A stretch of 64,000 nucleotides of DNA from Vreelandella sp042466685. GTDB taxonomy: Bacteria > Pseudomonadota > Gammaproteobacteria > Pseudomonadales > Halomonadaceae. The DNA lies in assembly GCF_042466685.1 (NCBI RefSeq), contig NZ_CP170448.1:992001-1056000 (forward strand), given 5' to 3'. The translations under genes and the position numbers were made by a program. Each line of letters opens with the position of its first letter. Positions within the stretch are counted from its first letter, which is position 1. This document shows positions 43,101 to 54,000 of the stretch, one piece after another. The notes beneath the pieces were generated by a model, which was given only the letters and a program-made list of their open reading frames with translations, ran no database searches and had not been told where the DNA came from.

Positions 43101-44782
43101 TTCTATTGGCGAGTTTTCAGCTGTTGATGCATCGCCAGACCCGTCAACAAGACCTAGTGGTGGGAACCGATGTCGCTGGCCGTAGCCATCCTGATGTTGA
43201 GCCGCTAATCGGATTTTTCGTCAATGTCATTCCGCTGCGATCTCGTTTGGCTGATGGTCAGATTGATTTCGGCCACTGGCTTGAGCAAGTACAGACCAGC
43301 GTGCTGGATGCATTCGATCATCAAACTGTTCCCTTCGACAAAATTGTCGAGCTTTCGGGCATCAGCCGTGAGCGGGATCGTTCCCCCCTAATACAAACCC
43401 TCTTCGTACTACAAAACACGCCAACCGAGCGGTTCTCACTTCCGGGTCTTGAGGTGGAGGTAATGCCCCAGCCCCGGCAGGAGTCGAAGTTCGATATGGC
43501 GGTATTCGTTGATGAGAGCGATACCGGACTATCAGTCGAGTGGGTTTATGCCACTGCCTTATACCGACGCGAAACCATCGAGCACCTGACCGGTGCCTGG
43601 CAGTCGCTATTAGCGCAGATCGTGAAAGCTCCCAGCACGCTCGTTGAGGAGTTTCGCTTACCCCTAATGGAGAAACACGCTATGCAAAACAAGCTTTCAA
43701 AAGGTGCCAAACTCAACAAGCTTGGCAGCCTGAAATCCCAGCCAGGTACGCGCCCCTCGACCAAGAGTGACTCACCGATACGAACGGCATTGCTCGATGA
43801 GAAACGGGTCTTTCCTCTCGTGATCGAAGCGACGGACGCTGACCTTGATGCGGTGGCGTGGGCAACTTCCCAGCGTGACTTCATCGAGCAACACTTACGC
43901 ACGCATGCAGGCATCCTGTTCCGTAACTTTGGTCTGACCACACCGCAAGAGTTTGAAGCCTTTGCCGAGGCTATCCAGCCGGGACTTTACGGCAATTATG
44001 GTGACCTGCCCAAGAAAGAAGGGGGGCGCAATACCTACCGTTCAACCCCCTATCCCGAGCGCCAGATGATTCTTTATCACAACGAAAGTTCGCATTTGGA
44101 GCGCTGGCCGCGCAAGCAACTGTTCTTCTGCGAATTCCCCTCTCCCGTGGGAGGTGCCACACCGATCGTGGACTGCCGGGAGATGTTGCGCCAACTGCCC
44201 GCCGATGTGGTGGAGGAGTTCGAGCGCAAAGGGCTGCTTTATGTACGCACCTTCACCCGCAACCTGGACGTGAGCTGGCGAGACTTTTTCAAAACCGATA
44301 GCAGGGAGGAGGTTGAAGCGCGGCTCAAAGAAGGGGGAATCGAGTGGCAGTGGTTTGGGGGCGATGAGCTGCAGACACGCACGCGCTGCCCTGCGGTAGT
44401 CACTCATCCAGTGACCGGTGACCGGGTGTTCTTCAATCAGGTGCAGCTCCACCACGTCAGTTGCCTTGAGCCTGATGTGAAGGAAGACCTGCTTGGCATG
44501 GTTGGCCAGGAGCGCCTGCCGCGTAATGTCTATTTCGGCGACGGCTCCGTGATTAGCGACGAGATGATGAAGGTTGTCGGCGAGGCCTACGAAGCTTGTG
44601 CCGTGCGCTTCGACTGGCGCCGGGGCGATGTGGTGATGGTCGACAACATGTTAGCGGCCCATGCCCGGGATCCCTACGAGGGGCCACGCAAGATCGTGGT
44701 AGCGATGGGAGACATCTATGAGCGTTCGGCGCTGGAAGAGGCTCAAGGAGCAAGTGCCGATGCCGAGTTGGTCGGTCAATGA
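40178..44782 (+). CDS. NRPS 1: FAAL - PCP - C - TauD hydroxylase
   Basis: 1534 aa from MNIRHAQTTC (AGG ~8 nt upstream; 46 bp after the hydroxylase). Domains: fatty acyl-AMP ligase ~30-600 (QYTSGSTATPKGVMVSHGNL, PLYHDMGLIGG); carrier with Ser656 (ASGGNSLAAVQ); condensation domain ~720-1170 with HHIVFDG at His858; C-terminal TauD domain ~1235-1510 with His1301/Glu1303 (YHNESSH) and distal His1495 (LAAHARDPYEGPRK). There is no amino-acid adenylation domain. It should load a fatty acid and join it to the Asp held on NRPS 2; the fused domain should beta-hydroxylate Asp. A comparable FAAL start and fused Asp hydroxylase occur in acylated siderophore systems such as cupriachelin (from memory). Confidence 0.92.
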   Translation: MNIRHAQTTCSSSPHNGASNNFVEHLSRLAQERPHDRALIVVNAQGETTLDYATLERRSRALASELQQRFPAGERALILLDNDEHYVVAFFACLYAGVIAVPVFPPESAKQQHLARLLAIAADSQAACVLTSTTIIDVVASASEGFGSAELIPVDALDESRAEHWIEHHPKRGDIAFLQYTSGSTATPKGVMVSHGNLMANERAIETGFSIGADDVFVSWLPLYHDMGLIGGLLQPIYRGIPAVLMSPTFFLQRPVRWLEAISRHRGTISGGPDFAYRLCLERIRDEQLEALDLSSWRVAFSGAEPVRHDTLTGFIERFRPAGFAADTAAPCYGLAEATLLVSCNSRGTGVVGTAFSQQSLAEGKAASAVEGNTLVGCGTPEPGHAIDIVDPEGLHSLPSGEVGEIWVNGPSVAHGYWQNPEATAQAFVTRDGVSWQRTDDTDAQNHDARDDRWLRTGDLGFLHEGQLYIAGRIKDLIILRGHNVYPQDIESVIEAEVEAVRKGRVAAFAVTTPEGAEGIGVAAEVSRGIQKLVPAEKLVEALSETVGSACHEPLSVVLLLNPGGLPKTSSGKLQRSACRQGWEVGRLDAYAIYAFGHFVSGGDDDASGGKASQSLVESGSETEQTLAKLWRQVLGDNKETPLGSNAHFFASGGNSLAAVQLASRISDHWAIDFPTRSVMEKPRFGDVVDEIERRLADPAASHQGGGQNPLIPISRHVELPLAPVQRRLWLVDRLASQAGDRERAAYNLPALFSLKGELNIEVLESTVNAIVARHEALRTHYPESESGDPIAVIEDQRNIELPVLDCSDLPEREQQRYLQDTFAEYANTPLDLAAGPLIKAGLLRFGAQEHALVLVIHHIVFDGWSTSVFIREFATLYGELLEGEESELPELGIQYVDYAAWHEKALSGAAFEQSATFWRRYLSDAPKLSSLLGDFARPSQASHAGSALSMTLSPDLSQALNKLAAQRGTTLFTLLLASFQLLMHRQTRQQDLVVGTDVAGRSHPDVEPLIGFFVNVIPLRSRLADGQIDFGHWLEQVQTSVLDAFDHQTVPFDKIVELSGISRERDRSPLIQTLFVLQNTPTERFSLPGLEVEVMPQPRQESKFDMAVFVDESDTGLSVEWVYATALYRRETIEHLTGAWQSLLAQIVKAPSTLVEEFRLPLMEKHAMQNKLSKGAKLNKLGSLKSQPGTRPSTKSDSPIRTALLDEKRVFPLVIEATDADLDAVAWATSQRDFIEQHLRTHAGILFRNFGLTTPQEFEAFAEAIQPGLYGNYGDLPKKEGGRNTYRSTPYPERQMILYHNESSHLERWPRKQLFFCEFPSPVGGATPIVDCREMLRQLPADVVEEFERKGLLYVRTFTRNLDVSWRDFFKTDSREEVEARLKEGGIEWQWFGGDELQTRTRCPAVVTHPVTGDRVFFNQVQLHHVSCLEPDVKEDLLGMVGQERLPRNVYFGDGSVISDEMMKVVGEAYEACAVRFDWRRGDVVMVDNMLAAHARDPYEGPRKIVVAMGDIYERSALEEAQGASADAELVGQ

Positions 44783-44807
44783 AGTCACGGGGTTTGGGAG
44801 TCAATAA

Positions 44808-47800
44808 ATGAATGCGATAACGGAACAGCAGAACCTTGCCCATTGGCCGCTTAGCCCTGAGCAGCGCGCAGTGTTGGTGGCGGTGGAAGCTAATGAAAAT
44901 GATACCCAGCAGGCAGCATCGGCGCAGGCTAATGTCATGGTGGTCGATATTCAGGGTGCGCTTGATAGCTCGCGGCTGGAGCAAGCACTGAGCGACCTTA
45001 GGCAACAGCATGAAGCCCTATCTACGGCTTTGAAGAGCATGGCGGGGTATCGCGGGCTGCGACACCAGGCGCTTGAAGAGCTACCTGCTATTGAGTGTCG
45101 ATATGAAGACTTACGCGGCAGCGATGATAAGGAAGTGCTGCTCAACGAGCCCAACGACTTTCTTAATAACTTTAGCGAGTCGCTGAAGCACCGGCCCATG
45201 GCCGTTGAGAGTGGCGAGCTGCTGCGTCCAGTGCTGCTGCAAACGGGTGAAGCCGCCTGGGTATTAGTACTGGCTGTTTCGGCGTTGGTGGCGGATCGCG
45301 GCAGTCTGCAGTCGCTGTTCTCGGCGTTGGCGGATGCTTACGATCAGAGCGGAGGCGCCGATGAGGAGTCGGCGCTGCAGTATTCCCAGTTCATCGAGTG
45401 GCGCGCTTCGCTCGAAAACGACGATGACGCCGAAGAGGGCCGTGAGTATTGGCAAAGGCACCAGCAGCATGCCGAGCAGGCAGGCGCATGCCGTTTACCT
45501 GCAAGGCAAGCGAATCGCTATGACGTGCGGGTAGAACATGAATATGTGGCTTGTCGGCTCGAATCAGACCTGGTGGCGCGTATCGATAGCCTGGCAGACA
45601 AGCTTCAAGTATCCGCAGAGGCAGTGCTGCAGGCGGCTTGGTGGGCGTTACTCGCCAGGATTAGTGGCAGTGAGCGTGTGCTAGGTGGCTGGCAACACGA
45701 CTGCCGTCAGGATTACGAGGTGATGCAAGGGGCGATCGGGCTCTTCGACAAGGTACTGCCGGTACTGGTTGAAGGTGTCGCTGATAGCGATTTCTCTGGC
45801 TGTATCGCCCGTTTATCAGAGCAGTTAGAAGCGCATACCCAAGCCCAAGAGTATTGGTCGATTGACGCGCTGCATGATAAGCGCCACCTCGCAGTGGGGT
45901 TCGCATTTTCAGAAGGCGTGAATGAGTTAGATACGGCAGGTTTGCAGTGGCGCTTGCGAGAGTTGCCAGGGCCATCGGCAGAATTTGAACTTGCCTTGCA
46001 GATAGGCCGCAGTAAGAGCGGCGTGGTGGCGACGCTCTACGCCGACCCATCTTGCTATAGCCGAGCGGCGGCCGGGTGCCTGCTGGATCAGTACCAGGCG
46101 CTGCTGCAGGCGGGCCTAGCTGACCCAGCGCAAAAGCTATTTTCGGTGCCGCTTATCTCTCCTGAGCAACAGCAGGGATTACTGTCGATTGAGGACAGTG
46201 TGCTCGATGTGGGCGAGCGTAGCGTAGCTACCCATATCACTACATGGGCGGAATCGACGCCGGATGCCGTTGCCATTGAGGAGCAGGGCCGTACGTTGAG
46301 TTACGCCCAACTAGAAGCCCGCGTTAATGATATCGCTCGGTGGCTGGATGGTCAGGGCGTTAAGCGTGGAGATTATGTAGCGCTTGATTTGCCCCGTTCC
46401 ACCGATTTGGTCGTGCTGCTATTGGCAGTATGGCGTGTAGGCGCCGCCTACCTGCCGCTCGACACTGAGTGGCCCGTAGACCGTAAACGGCAGATGCTTG
46501 AGGATGCCCAGCCTGCGCTAGTGGTGAACGCTGAAAACGCCGAGGCAGAACACGCAGCACTGGTTCTTCCCGGTATCCACAGTGTAGGGCTGCCACAAGA
46601 AGTGGAAGAAGTAGGTGGCGCATTACCGTTTCCAGAGCCAGAACTCGGTGACGTGGCTTACCTTCTCTATACTTCTGGCACCACAGGTACTCCAAAGGGT
46701 GTGGTGATTGAACATGGTCAACTGCTCAACTACGTCGCCGGTGCCACAAAGGCCATGGGGCTATCGGTATGCCAGCGCTGGGCACTGACCGGGTCGCTGG
46801 CCACCGACCTGGGCAATACGGCGCTGTTCGGTGCCTTGTTCAATGGTGCTCGCCTGGTGATCGCTGAGCCTGACGATCTGCAGGATGGCGATCACTTTGC
46901 GAACTTTATGTCGGCGGCCGATATCGATGCGCTCAAAATAGTGCCGTCTCACCTGGAAGCTCTGCTGGAGTGCGAAGTCCCCCGGTTGCCGAAAACAGTG
47001 ATTCTAGGCGGCGAGGCAGCTTCACCTACCTTACTTTCGAGCATTGCGCGGATCTCGTCCGAGTGCCAACTATACAACCACTATGGCCCCACAGAAGCCA
47101 CGGTGGGCGTTATGTTGCACCCGGTATCGCTGTCGCAGGATATGGCAGGGCCGTTGCCGCTAACCCAGCTGCTACCGAACTGCCGCTACCGAGTGCTTGA
47201 CGATAACTTGCAAGCGACCCCCACCGGTGCCGTGGGTGAACTGTATTTGGGCGGTGCCCAACTGGCGCGGGGTTATCTCAATAGCGATGCTTCCGCGTTT
47301 GTCGAAGATCCCTTTATTGTCGGCGAACGGCTCTATCGCACCGGCGATCTGGCGTGTGTACTGCCCGAGGGGGGCGTACGCCTGATTGGGCGAGCCGACG
47401 ATCAGATCAAGCTACGCGGTTTTCGTATTGAACCAGCAGAGATCGAAAGCGTGTTGCAAGCACAGCCAGGGGTTAAGCAGAGCCTGGTTCGCCTGATGGG
47501 TCGGGGGGCTGATACCCACGAACTCGTAGCGTTTTTGATCGGAGACTCCGAGGCGATGTCTGCTGAGGGCCAGACCCAGCTTCGCGAGCAGCTGACTGTG
47601 CTACTGCCTGAACCCATGCGTCCTTCTCGTTTTATCCCTGTTGAGCATTTCCCCCGGCTAGGTAACGGCAAGGTAGATACCCCCGTGCTGGAAGCCTTGG
47701 CACAAAAAACTGCGGAAAGAAAAACCTTGGTGAAGCCCCGGGATGCCGTGGAAGCCAACCTGTGCCAAGCCATGGCTGAGCTGCTGGGTCGCGATGAGGT

Positions 47801-48005
47801 AGGCATTGATGACGATTTCTTCGAACTGGGTGGGCACTCCTTGCTGGTGATCAAGCTGGTGGCCCGCATCCGTAAGCAGTTCGGCATCGAGATAGCCCCC
47901 GGCGTGGTATTCGATCATCCCAACGCTGCCGAGCTGGGTGCCGCTCTACGTGAGAGTTGTGCTGAGGCCAGCACTAGCGGTCTTGCTGAGATTGATACCG
48001 ACTGA
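44808..48005 (+). CDS. NRPS 2: interface-like (degenerate C) - A(Asp) - PCP
   Basis: 1065 aa; GGGAG ~8 nt before the ATG, 25 bp after NRPS 1. Residues ~10-450 have a condensation-domain layout (YSQFIEWRASLEN, EYWQRH), but the catalytic HHxxxDG reads SALVADR at Ser158: both His and the Gly are lost. The adenylation domain (~470-960) has LLYTSGTTGTPKG and NHYGPTEATVG. Its specificity residues, read by eye, are D-L-T-K-I-G-H-V-G, matching Asp. The carrier has ELGGHSLLVIK. Dead C-like 'interface' domains next to Asp adenylation domains are known to recruit stand-alone Asp beta-hydroxylases in siderophore NRPSs. Peptide bond formation with the acyl chain should use the C domain of NRPS 1. Confidence 0.9.
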   Translation: MNAITEQQNLAHWPLSPEQRAVLVAVEANENDTQQAASAQANVMVVDIQGALDSSRLEQALSDLRQQHEALSTALKSMAGYRGLRHQALEELPAIECRYEDLRGSDDKEVLLNEPNDFLNNFSESLKHRPMAVESGELLRPVLLQTGEAAWVLVLAVSALVADRGSLQSLFSALADAYDQSGGADEESALQYSQFIEWRASLENDDDAEEGREYWQRHQQHAEQAGACRLPARQANRYDVRVEHEYVACRLESDLVARIDSLADKLQVSAEAVLQAAWWALLARISGSERVLGGWQHDCRQDYEVMQGAIGLFDKVLPVLVEGVADSDFSGCIARLSEQLEAHTQAQEYWSIDALHDKRHLAVGFAFSEGVNELDTAGLQWRLRELPGPSAEFELALQIGRSKSGVVATLYADPSCYSRAAAGCLLDQYQALLQAGLADPAQKLFSVPLISPEQQQGLLSIEDSVLDVGERSVATHITTWAESTPDAVAIEEQGRTLSYAQLEARVNDIARWLDGQGVKRGDYVALDLPRSTDLVVLLLAVWRVGAAYLPLDTEWPVDRKRQMLEDAQPALVVNAENAEAEHAALVLPGIHSVGLPQEVEEVGGALPFPEPELGDVAYLLYTSGTTGTPKGVVIEHGQLLNYVAGATKAMGLSVCQRWALTGSLATDLGNTALFGALFNGARLVIAEPDDLQDGDHFANFMSAADIDALKIVPSHLEALLECEVPRLPKTVILGGEAASPTLLSSIARISSECQLYNHYGPTEATVGVMLHPVSLSQDMAGPLPLTQLLPNCRYRVLDDNLQATPTGAVGELYLGGAQLARGYLNSDASAFVEDPFIVGERLYRTGDLACVLPEGGVRLIGRADDQIKLRGFRIEPAEIESVLQAQPGVKQSLVRLMGRGADTHELVAFLIGDSEAMSAEGQTQLREQLTVLLPEPMRPSRFIPVEHFPRLGNGKVDTPVLEALAQKTAERKTLVKPRDAVEANLCQAMAELLGRDEVGIDDDFFELGGHSLLVIKLVARIRKQFGIEIAPGVVFDHPNAAELGAALRESCAEASTSGLAEIDTD

Positions 48006-48063
48006 AATACCGAGTTTGCCTAGCAAAATTATTTGTAATGCGGTTAAGGAAGAGGATTTAGTG

Positions 48064-51000
48064 ATGAAGGAAGTGGCTCATTCACAAGACGCAGCAGCAC
48101 AAGGTAATGACAGAGAAGGGCAAGATAGAGTGTCTGAAGCAATACGTGAAGATGATGTATTGCCGTTGTCATACTCCCAGCAGCAGCTTTGGTTCCTGCA
48201 CCGTTATTCTCCGGATATTACCGCCTACAACCAGCCGCGCGCTTACCGGCTTACTGGAAACGTGGAGACAGGGGCGCTAGAAAGCGCTTTTCAAGCACTG
48301 ATTCAACGCCATAGCGTATTGAGAACACGATTCTTTGAGCGCAACGGTGTACCACACCAGTCTGTGCTCCCCAGCGTCCCTTTTTCTATTCGTAGAGAAG
48401 ATCTCTCTGAACTGGCGGCACCAGAACAGGACGAAAGGCTGGCGCGTTCTATCCAGAATATCGCGCAGCATGTCTTCGATTTAGGCGCGCCGCCGTTGCT
48501 GGTAGCCCGTTTAATCAAGCTGGCGGAAAACAGCTATGTATTAGTTGTTTGTCTTCATCACATTGTCTCGGATGCCTGGTCTAACCGGATCATCGAATCC
48601 GATCTGAGTGAAGCCTATCGTCAGGCGCTGGGCCAAGACTGTGATACGCAGCTTCCAAGCCTGCCCGTACAGTATGGTGACTATGTTCTACAGCAACAGA
48701 AGAGAGTGGCAACGGGCGAAATTGATAAGGAGCTTAAGTATTGGAATGAGCATCTTGGTGACGATGTCCCGCCGTTAGCAATCTCCACTGACCATGTCTA
48801 TCCCAAACAGCAAGAATTTCGGGGTGCCACAAAGCGTTTTGTATTGGATAGCAGCCTCGCCAGCTCCCTAAAAGCCTTTTGCCACCAAGAGCGCTTTACT
48901 CCTTTCGTGCCACTCTTCGCTGCCTGGCAAGTAGTGCTGGCCCGCTACTGTGGGCAGCAAGACTTCGCTATTGGCGTACCATCGTCAGGTCGCCAGCAAG
49001 AGGAGTTTCAGGAGGTCGTTGGCTTCTTCATCACCACACTGCCTTTTCGAGTAAGCGTGAATTCAGCCATGACGCTGGGTGACGTATGTCGGCAGGTCAA
49101 AAAAGATGCAGTGGGCTCGCTCAATCATGCTGATATGCCATTGGAGGTCTTGCTCGAACAACGGAAAGTAAAGCGGGATTCCGTTCGTCAGCCCCTATTC
49201 CAAGTTATGTTTGGTCTCCAGTTTCGATCTGATGAAGAGCAGCTTCAGTTAGATGATGTGTCTGTCGAACTAATTGATCTTCCTCAGACGAGTGCAAAGT
49301 TTGAGCTATCCCTGGATATGTTTATTGAAAAGGAGCAAGTAGTTGGTGCTCTAGAATTCAATACCGCTCTGTTCGATGAACAGACCATCCAACGTTTGAT
49401 AGGTTACTACCAGAAAGTACTGAAAATTTTATTAGAAAAGCCGGAAACACAGCTCACCTCCATCGAACTACCTGATAACGCGGAAAAAGCATTGCTGCTC
49501 GATTGGGGAAGCCACGCAGCAACCGATAATCCGGTCGAGCCCATCCATCACGTGATAGAGCGCCAGGCTGAGGCAACCCCAGAGGCTACGGCATTAGTAT
49601 TCGAAGATCAGTCGCTCAACTACACCGAACTTAACACCCGTGCCAATCGCTTGGCCCACTATTTAATCGGCCTAGGTGTAAAACCTGAGACCCGGGTGGG
49701 TATTGCTATTGAGCGCTCCATTGAGATGGTGGTAGGGCTGCTGGCTATTCTCAAGGCGGGTGGTGCTTATGTGCCACTAGATCCAGATTATCCGAGTGAT
49801 CGGTTGGCCTATATGGTCAAAGACAGCGGCATCGAGCTATTGCTTACCCAGCAGCATCTTCGCGATGCGTTGCCGGTGGCCGATGGGCTGAACGTCATTG
49901 ATTTGGATCGGTTGGAGGTTGCTCACCACGCGCCGACCAATCCGAACGTGGCCCTGCACGGCGAAAATCTTGCTTATGTGATCTACACCTCCGGTTCCAC
50001 CGGGCGCCCCAAGGGCGCCGCCAACCGTCACCATGCACTGACCAATCGCCTACAGTGGATGCAGGAGGTCTATGGGTTAACAACCGACGATGCGGTGCTA
50101 CAGAAAACGCCATTCAGCTTTGATGTGTCGGTATGGGAGTTCTTCTGGCCGCTGATGCAGGGGGCACGGCTGGTGATGGCGCCACCAGGCGCCCATCGCG
50201 AACCGGCACAGTTGGTTGAGCTGATTCGCACCCACAAGATCACCACGCTGCACTTTGTACCATCGATGCTTCAAGCCTTCCTAACCCATGGCGAGGTAGA
50301 AGCCTGCACCAGCCTGACACGCTTGGTATGCAGCGGTGAAGCGCTGCCTGCGGAGCTGCAGAATCAGGTATTTGCCCGCTTACCTCAAGTGGCACTCTAC
50401 AACCTCTATGGCCCCACCGAAGCGGCCATTGATGTTACCCACTGGACGTGCCAAGACGATGGGCACAACCAGGTAGCTATCGGCCAACCGATCGCCGGTA
50501 TCCGCACTTACGTACTGGATGGGGATCTTAACTTGGCGCCGTCCGGGGTTGCGGGTGAACTCTATCTCGGAGGTATTGGTTTGGCGCGGGGCTATCTGCA
50601 TCGCCCTGACCTTACCGCAGAACGTTTTGTCGCTGATCCGTTTGCACAGGGCGAGCGCCTCTACCGTACGGGCGATCTGGTGCGCTGGCGGGAGGATGGC
50701 CAGCTCGAGTACCTGGGCCGCCTTGATCATCAAGTGAAAATCCGTGGCTTGCGGATCGAGCTAGGTGAGATCGAAGCCGAACTACTCGCTCAGCCGGCGG
50801 TTCGCGAGGTAGTGGTGGTCGCCCAGGACGGCCCTGGCGGTTCGAGGCTGGTGGCTTATGTGGTTCCCCAAGCCGACAGTGAACTTGACACCAACTCACT
50901 ACGTGAAGCGCTGGGTCAAAAGCTACCGGATTATATGGTGCCGGGCGTCGTGGTCACACTCGAGGCACTGCCGCTGAATGCCAACGGCAAGGTAGACCGC

Positions 51001-54000
51001 AAGGCGCTGCCCGAGCTGGAGTTAGCCAGTGGCATGCACTATGAGCCGCCTCAAGGTGAGGTGGAAGAAGCGCTGGCAGAAATCTGGTCAGAGATACTTG
51101 GCGTCAAAAGGGTGGGTCGCCATGACAACTTCTTCGAGCTGGGTGGCGACTCGATTCTCAGCTTGCAAATCGTCTCGCGTATGCTTCAGGCCGGCTGGCG
51201 GATTACACCTCGCCAACTGTTCGAACGACAGAGCGTGGCCGAATTAGCGGCGGTAGCCGAGGTGGCGAACGGAACGCAGGCCTTAAGCTTCGGCAGTGCT
51301 GAAGGCGAAGTGCCTCTGCTGCCGATCCAGGCCGAGTTCTTTGCCCAGGAGATGCCAAAGCGTCACCACTGGAACCAGGCGGTATTGCTGCGTAGTCGAG
51401 AGAGTCTCGACACAATGATCTTATCGCAGGCGCTGGATGCGCTCGTTCGGCATCATGACAGCCTGCGACTGCGCTATTGGCAGGATGTCGACGGTGCCTG
51501 GCGGCAGCGTTATGCCTCAGTGGAGGATATCCAAGCACAGGATCTGCTGTGGGTACGACGGGCCAGCGATGCCGAGGAGGTTGAGGCCCTGTGCGAAAAC
51601 GCCCAGCGTAGCCTGAACCTGACCGAGGGGCCACTGCTGCGAGCGCTGGCTATCGAGATGGGTGATGGTAGCTGGCGACTGCTGCTGGCCATTCATCACC
51701 TGGTGGTGGACGGAGTCTCGTGGCGCATCCTGTTCGACAATCTGCAGACGGCGTATTCTCAGGTGCGGGCTGGGCAAACCATTGAGCTGGCGGAAAAGAG
51801 CAGCAGCCTGCTGGATTGGGCGAGGGCTTTACAAGGCTATGCCGAGACCCATGGCGATGAACTGAACCATTGGCAGAGCCTGGCCAGCGTGCCCGTCGAA
51901 CTACCCTGCGACGAACCGCATGGTGAGAATACCAGTGCCTGGCAAACCAGTATTCAACTGCAGTTGGACAAAGAGCAGACCGAGGCGCTTCTCAAGGCGG
52001 CACCGGCGGCTTACCGCACCCAGGTTAACGATATCCTGCTGACGGCTCTGGGTAGGGCGTTGTGCGATTGGAGCGGCCACGAACGGATACTGATCGACCT
52101 GGAAGGCCACGGTCGAGAGGGCCTGTTCGAGGGAGTCGACCTGTCACGCAGCGTAGGCTGGTTCACCAGCCTGTTCCCTGTGGCGCTGGCACCGCATGGC
52201 GAGTTGGGGGAGGCGTTGAAGCGTGTCAAAGAGGGCTTGCGCGAGATACCCAACAAAGGGCTTGGCTATGGAGTCTTCACGGATCTAGGCAATACTGAGC
52301 AGCAGCAAGCACTGCGTGCCCTGCCCAAGGCCCGAGTGGTGTTCAACTACCTGGGGCAATTCGATGGCAGCTTCAACGACTCGACACTTTGGGCACCAGC
52401 CCAGGAAAGTGCCGGTACCTGTTTCGATGGTGACGCTCCGCAGCAGCACGATTTAGCGATCAACGGCCAAGTCTACGCAGGGCAATTGACCCTTAGCGTA
52501 CGCTTCAGTAAGGCGCGCTATCGCCATGCCTCCGTGCAGGCCCTGGCCAATCGCTTCCAGCGGGAACTGGAGGCGCTGGTCGATCACTGTAGCGGTGGCG
52601 TGCATGGGGCAACGCCTTCGGATTTCCCGCTGGCGTCCATCAGCCAGCAACACCTGGATCGCCTGCCGCTCGAGTTCGACAATCTGGCCGATCTCTACCC
52701 GCTGTCGCCTATGCAGCAGGGCATGCTGTTCCATAGCTTGTACGACGTGCATGGCAGTGCCTACCTCAACCAGTTGCGGGTGGATATCGATGGCCTGGAG
52801 CCCGCTCGCTTCAAGGCGGCCTGGGAGGCGGTGGTGGCTCGGCACGACATCCTGCGTAGCGGTTTCCTGAGTCAGGACGACACGCCGCTGCAATGGGTCG
52901 CCAGGCAGGTCGAATTCCCCTGGTTCGAGGAGGATTGGCGAGCTCGAGAGAACCAAAAAGTGGCACTTAACGACCTGGCCCAAGAGCAACGTCGCGCTAT
53001 GGATCTATCCAAGCCACCGCTGATGCGTGTGGCCTTGGTGAAAGTTGGCAAGACACGCCACCACTTGATCTGGACCAGTCATCACCTACTGCTGGATGGC
53101 TGGAGTGGTGCGCAATTACTAGGGGAAGTGATCCGTCACTATGAAGGCTCCCTCTTACCTGCCCAAGCCGGCCGCTATCGCGATTACATCGAGTGGCTGA
53201 AGGAGCGTGATAGCACGGCCAGTGAAGCATTCTGGCGTGAATGTTTAGGACAGGTAGAAGAGCCGACCCGTTTAGCCGATACCTTGCCTGCCTCCTCCGG
53301 TTCGGCAACCGAGCCTGGAATATATCGCAGCGAACTTGAAAGCCTTCATGTCGACCGCCTGCAAGAAGTGGCGCGTCACGAGCGAGTGACACTGAATACC
53401 GTGCTGCAAGCTGCTTGGGCGCTGCTCTTGAGCCGTTTCATGGGGCAGCAGACGGTCACGTTTGGGGCTACGGTCGCAGGCCGACCCTCAGACCTGAATG
53501 GCGCCGATGAGATATTGGGATTGTTCATCAATACCTTGCCGGTCATCACGTCACTGAGACCTGACATGCGCTTGGGCGACTGGCTGCGTGAGTTGCTGGC
53601 CGGAAATCTAGCGTCAAGGGAGCACGAACATACGCCGCTTTATGAAATTCAGCGCTGGGCAGGAAATGGCAGTCAAGGATTGTTCGATAATATTGTGGTG
53701 TTCGAGAACTTCCCGGTGGATGAGATCCTGCTCGCGTCGGACAAGCGACAGTTGGCATTTTCATCAATTCAAAGCGATAGCGGCAATCACTACCCCCTGA
53801 CTCTCCGCGTCAAAGTTGAGGGGGGGATAAGCCTAGATTATTTGTATGACACTGATCTCTTGAATGAAACCACGGTTCGGATGTTGGCGCATCAATTCGA
53901 ATCCATCCTGAAGGATATTCAACAGGGGGATAGCGCTCAAGAAATTCGCCTGTGTGACTTCTTGTCGAAAGAAACGGAAGCCGGGGTGCCGGGAGTGATC

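Noticed and set aside
48301..48600. C1 of NRPS 3 as an inactive domain because its motif is HHIVSDA
   Set aside because: Both His and the Asp are kept; Gly to Ala at the last position occurs in active domains (C3 in the same protein also has HHILMDA).
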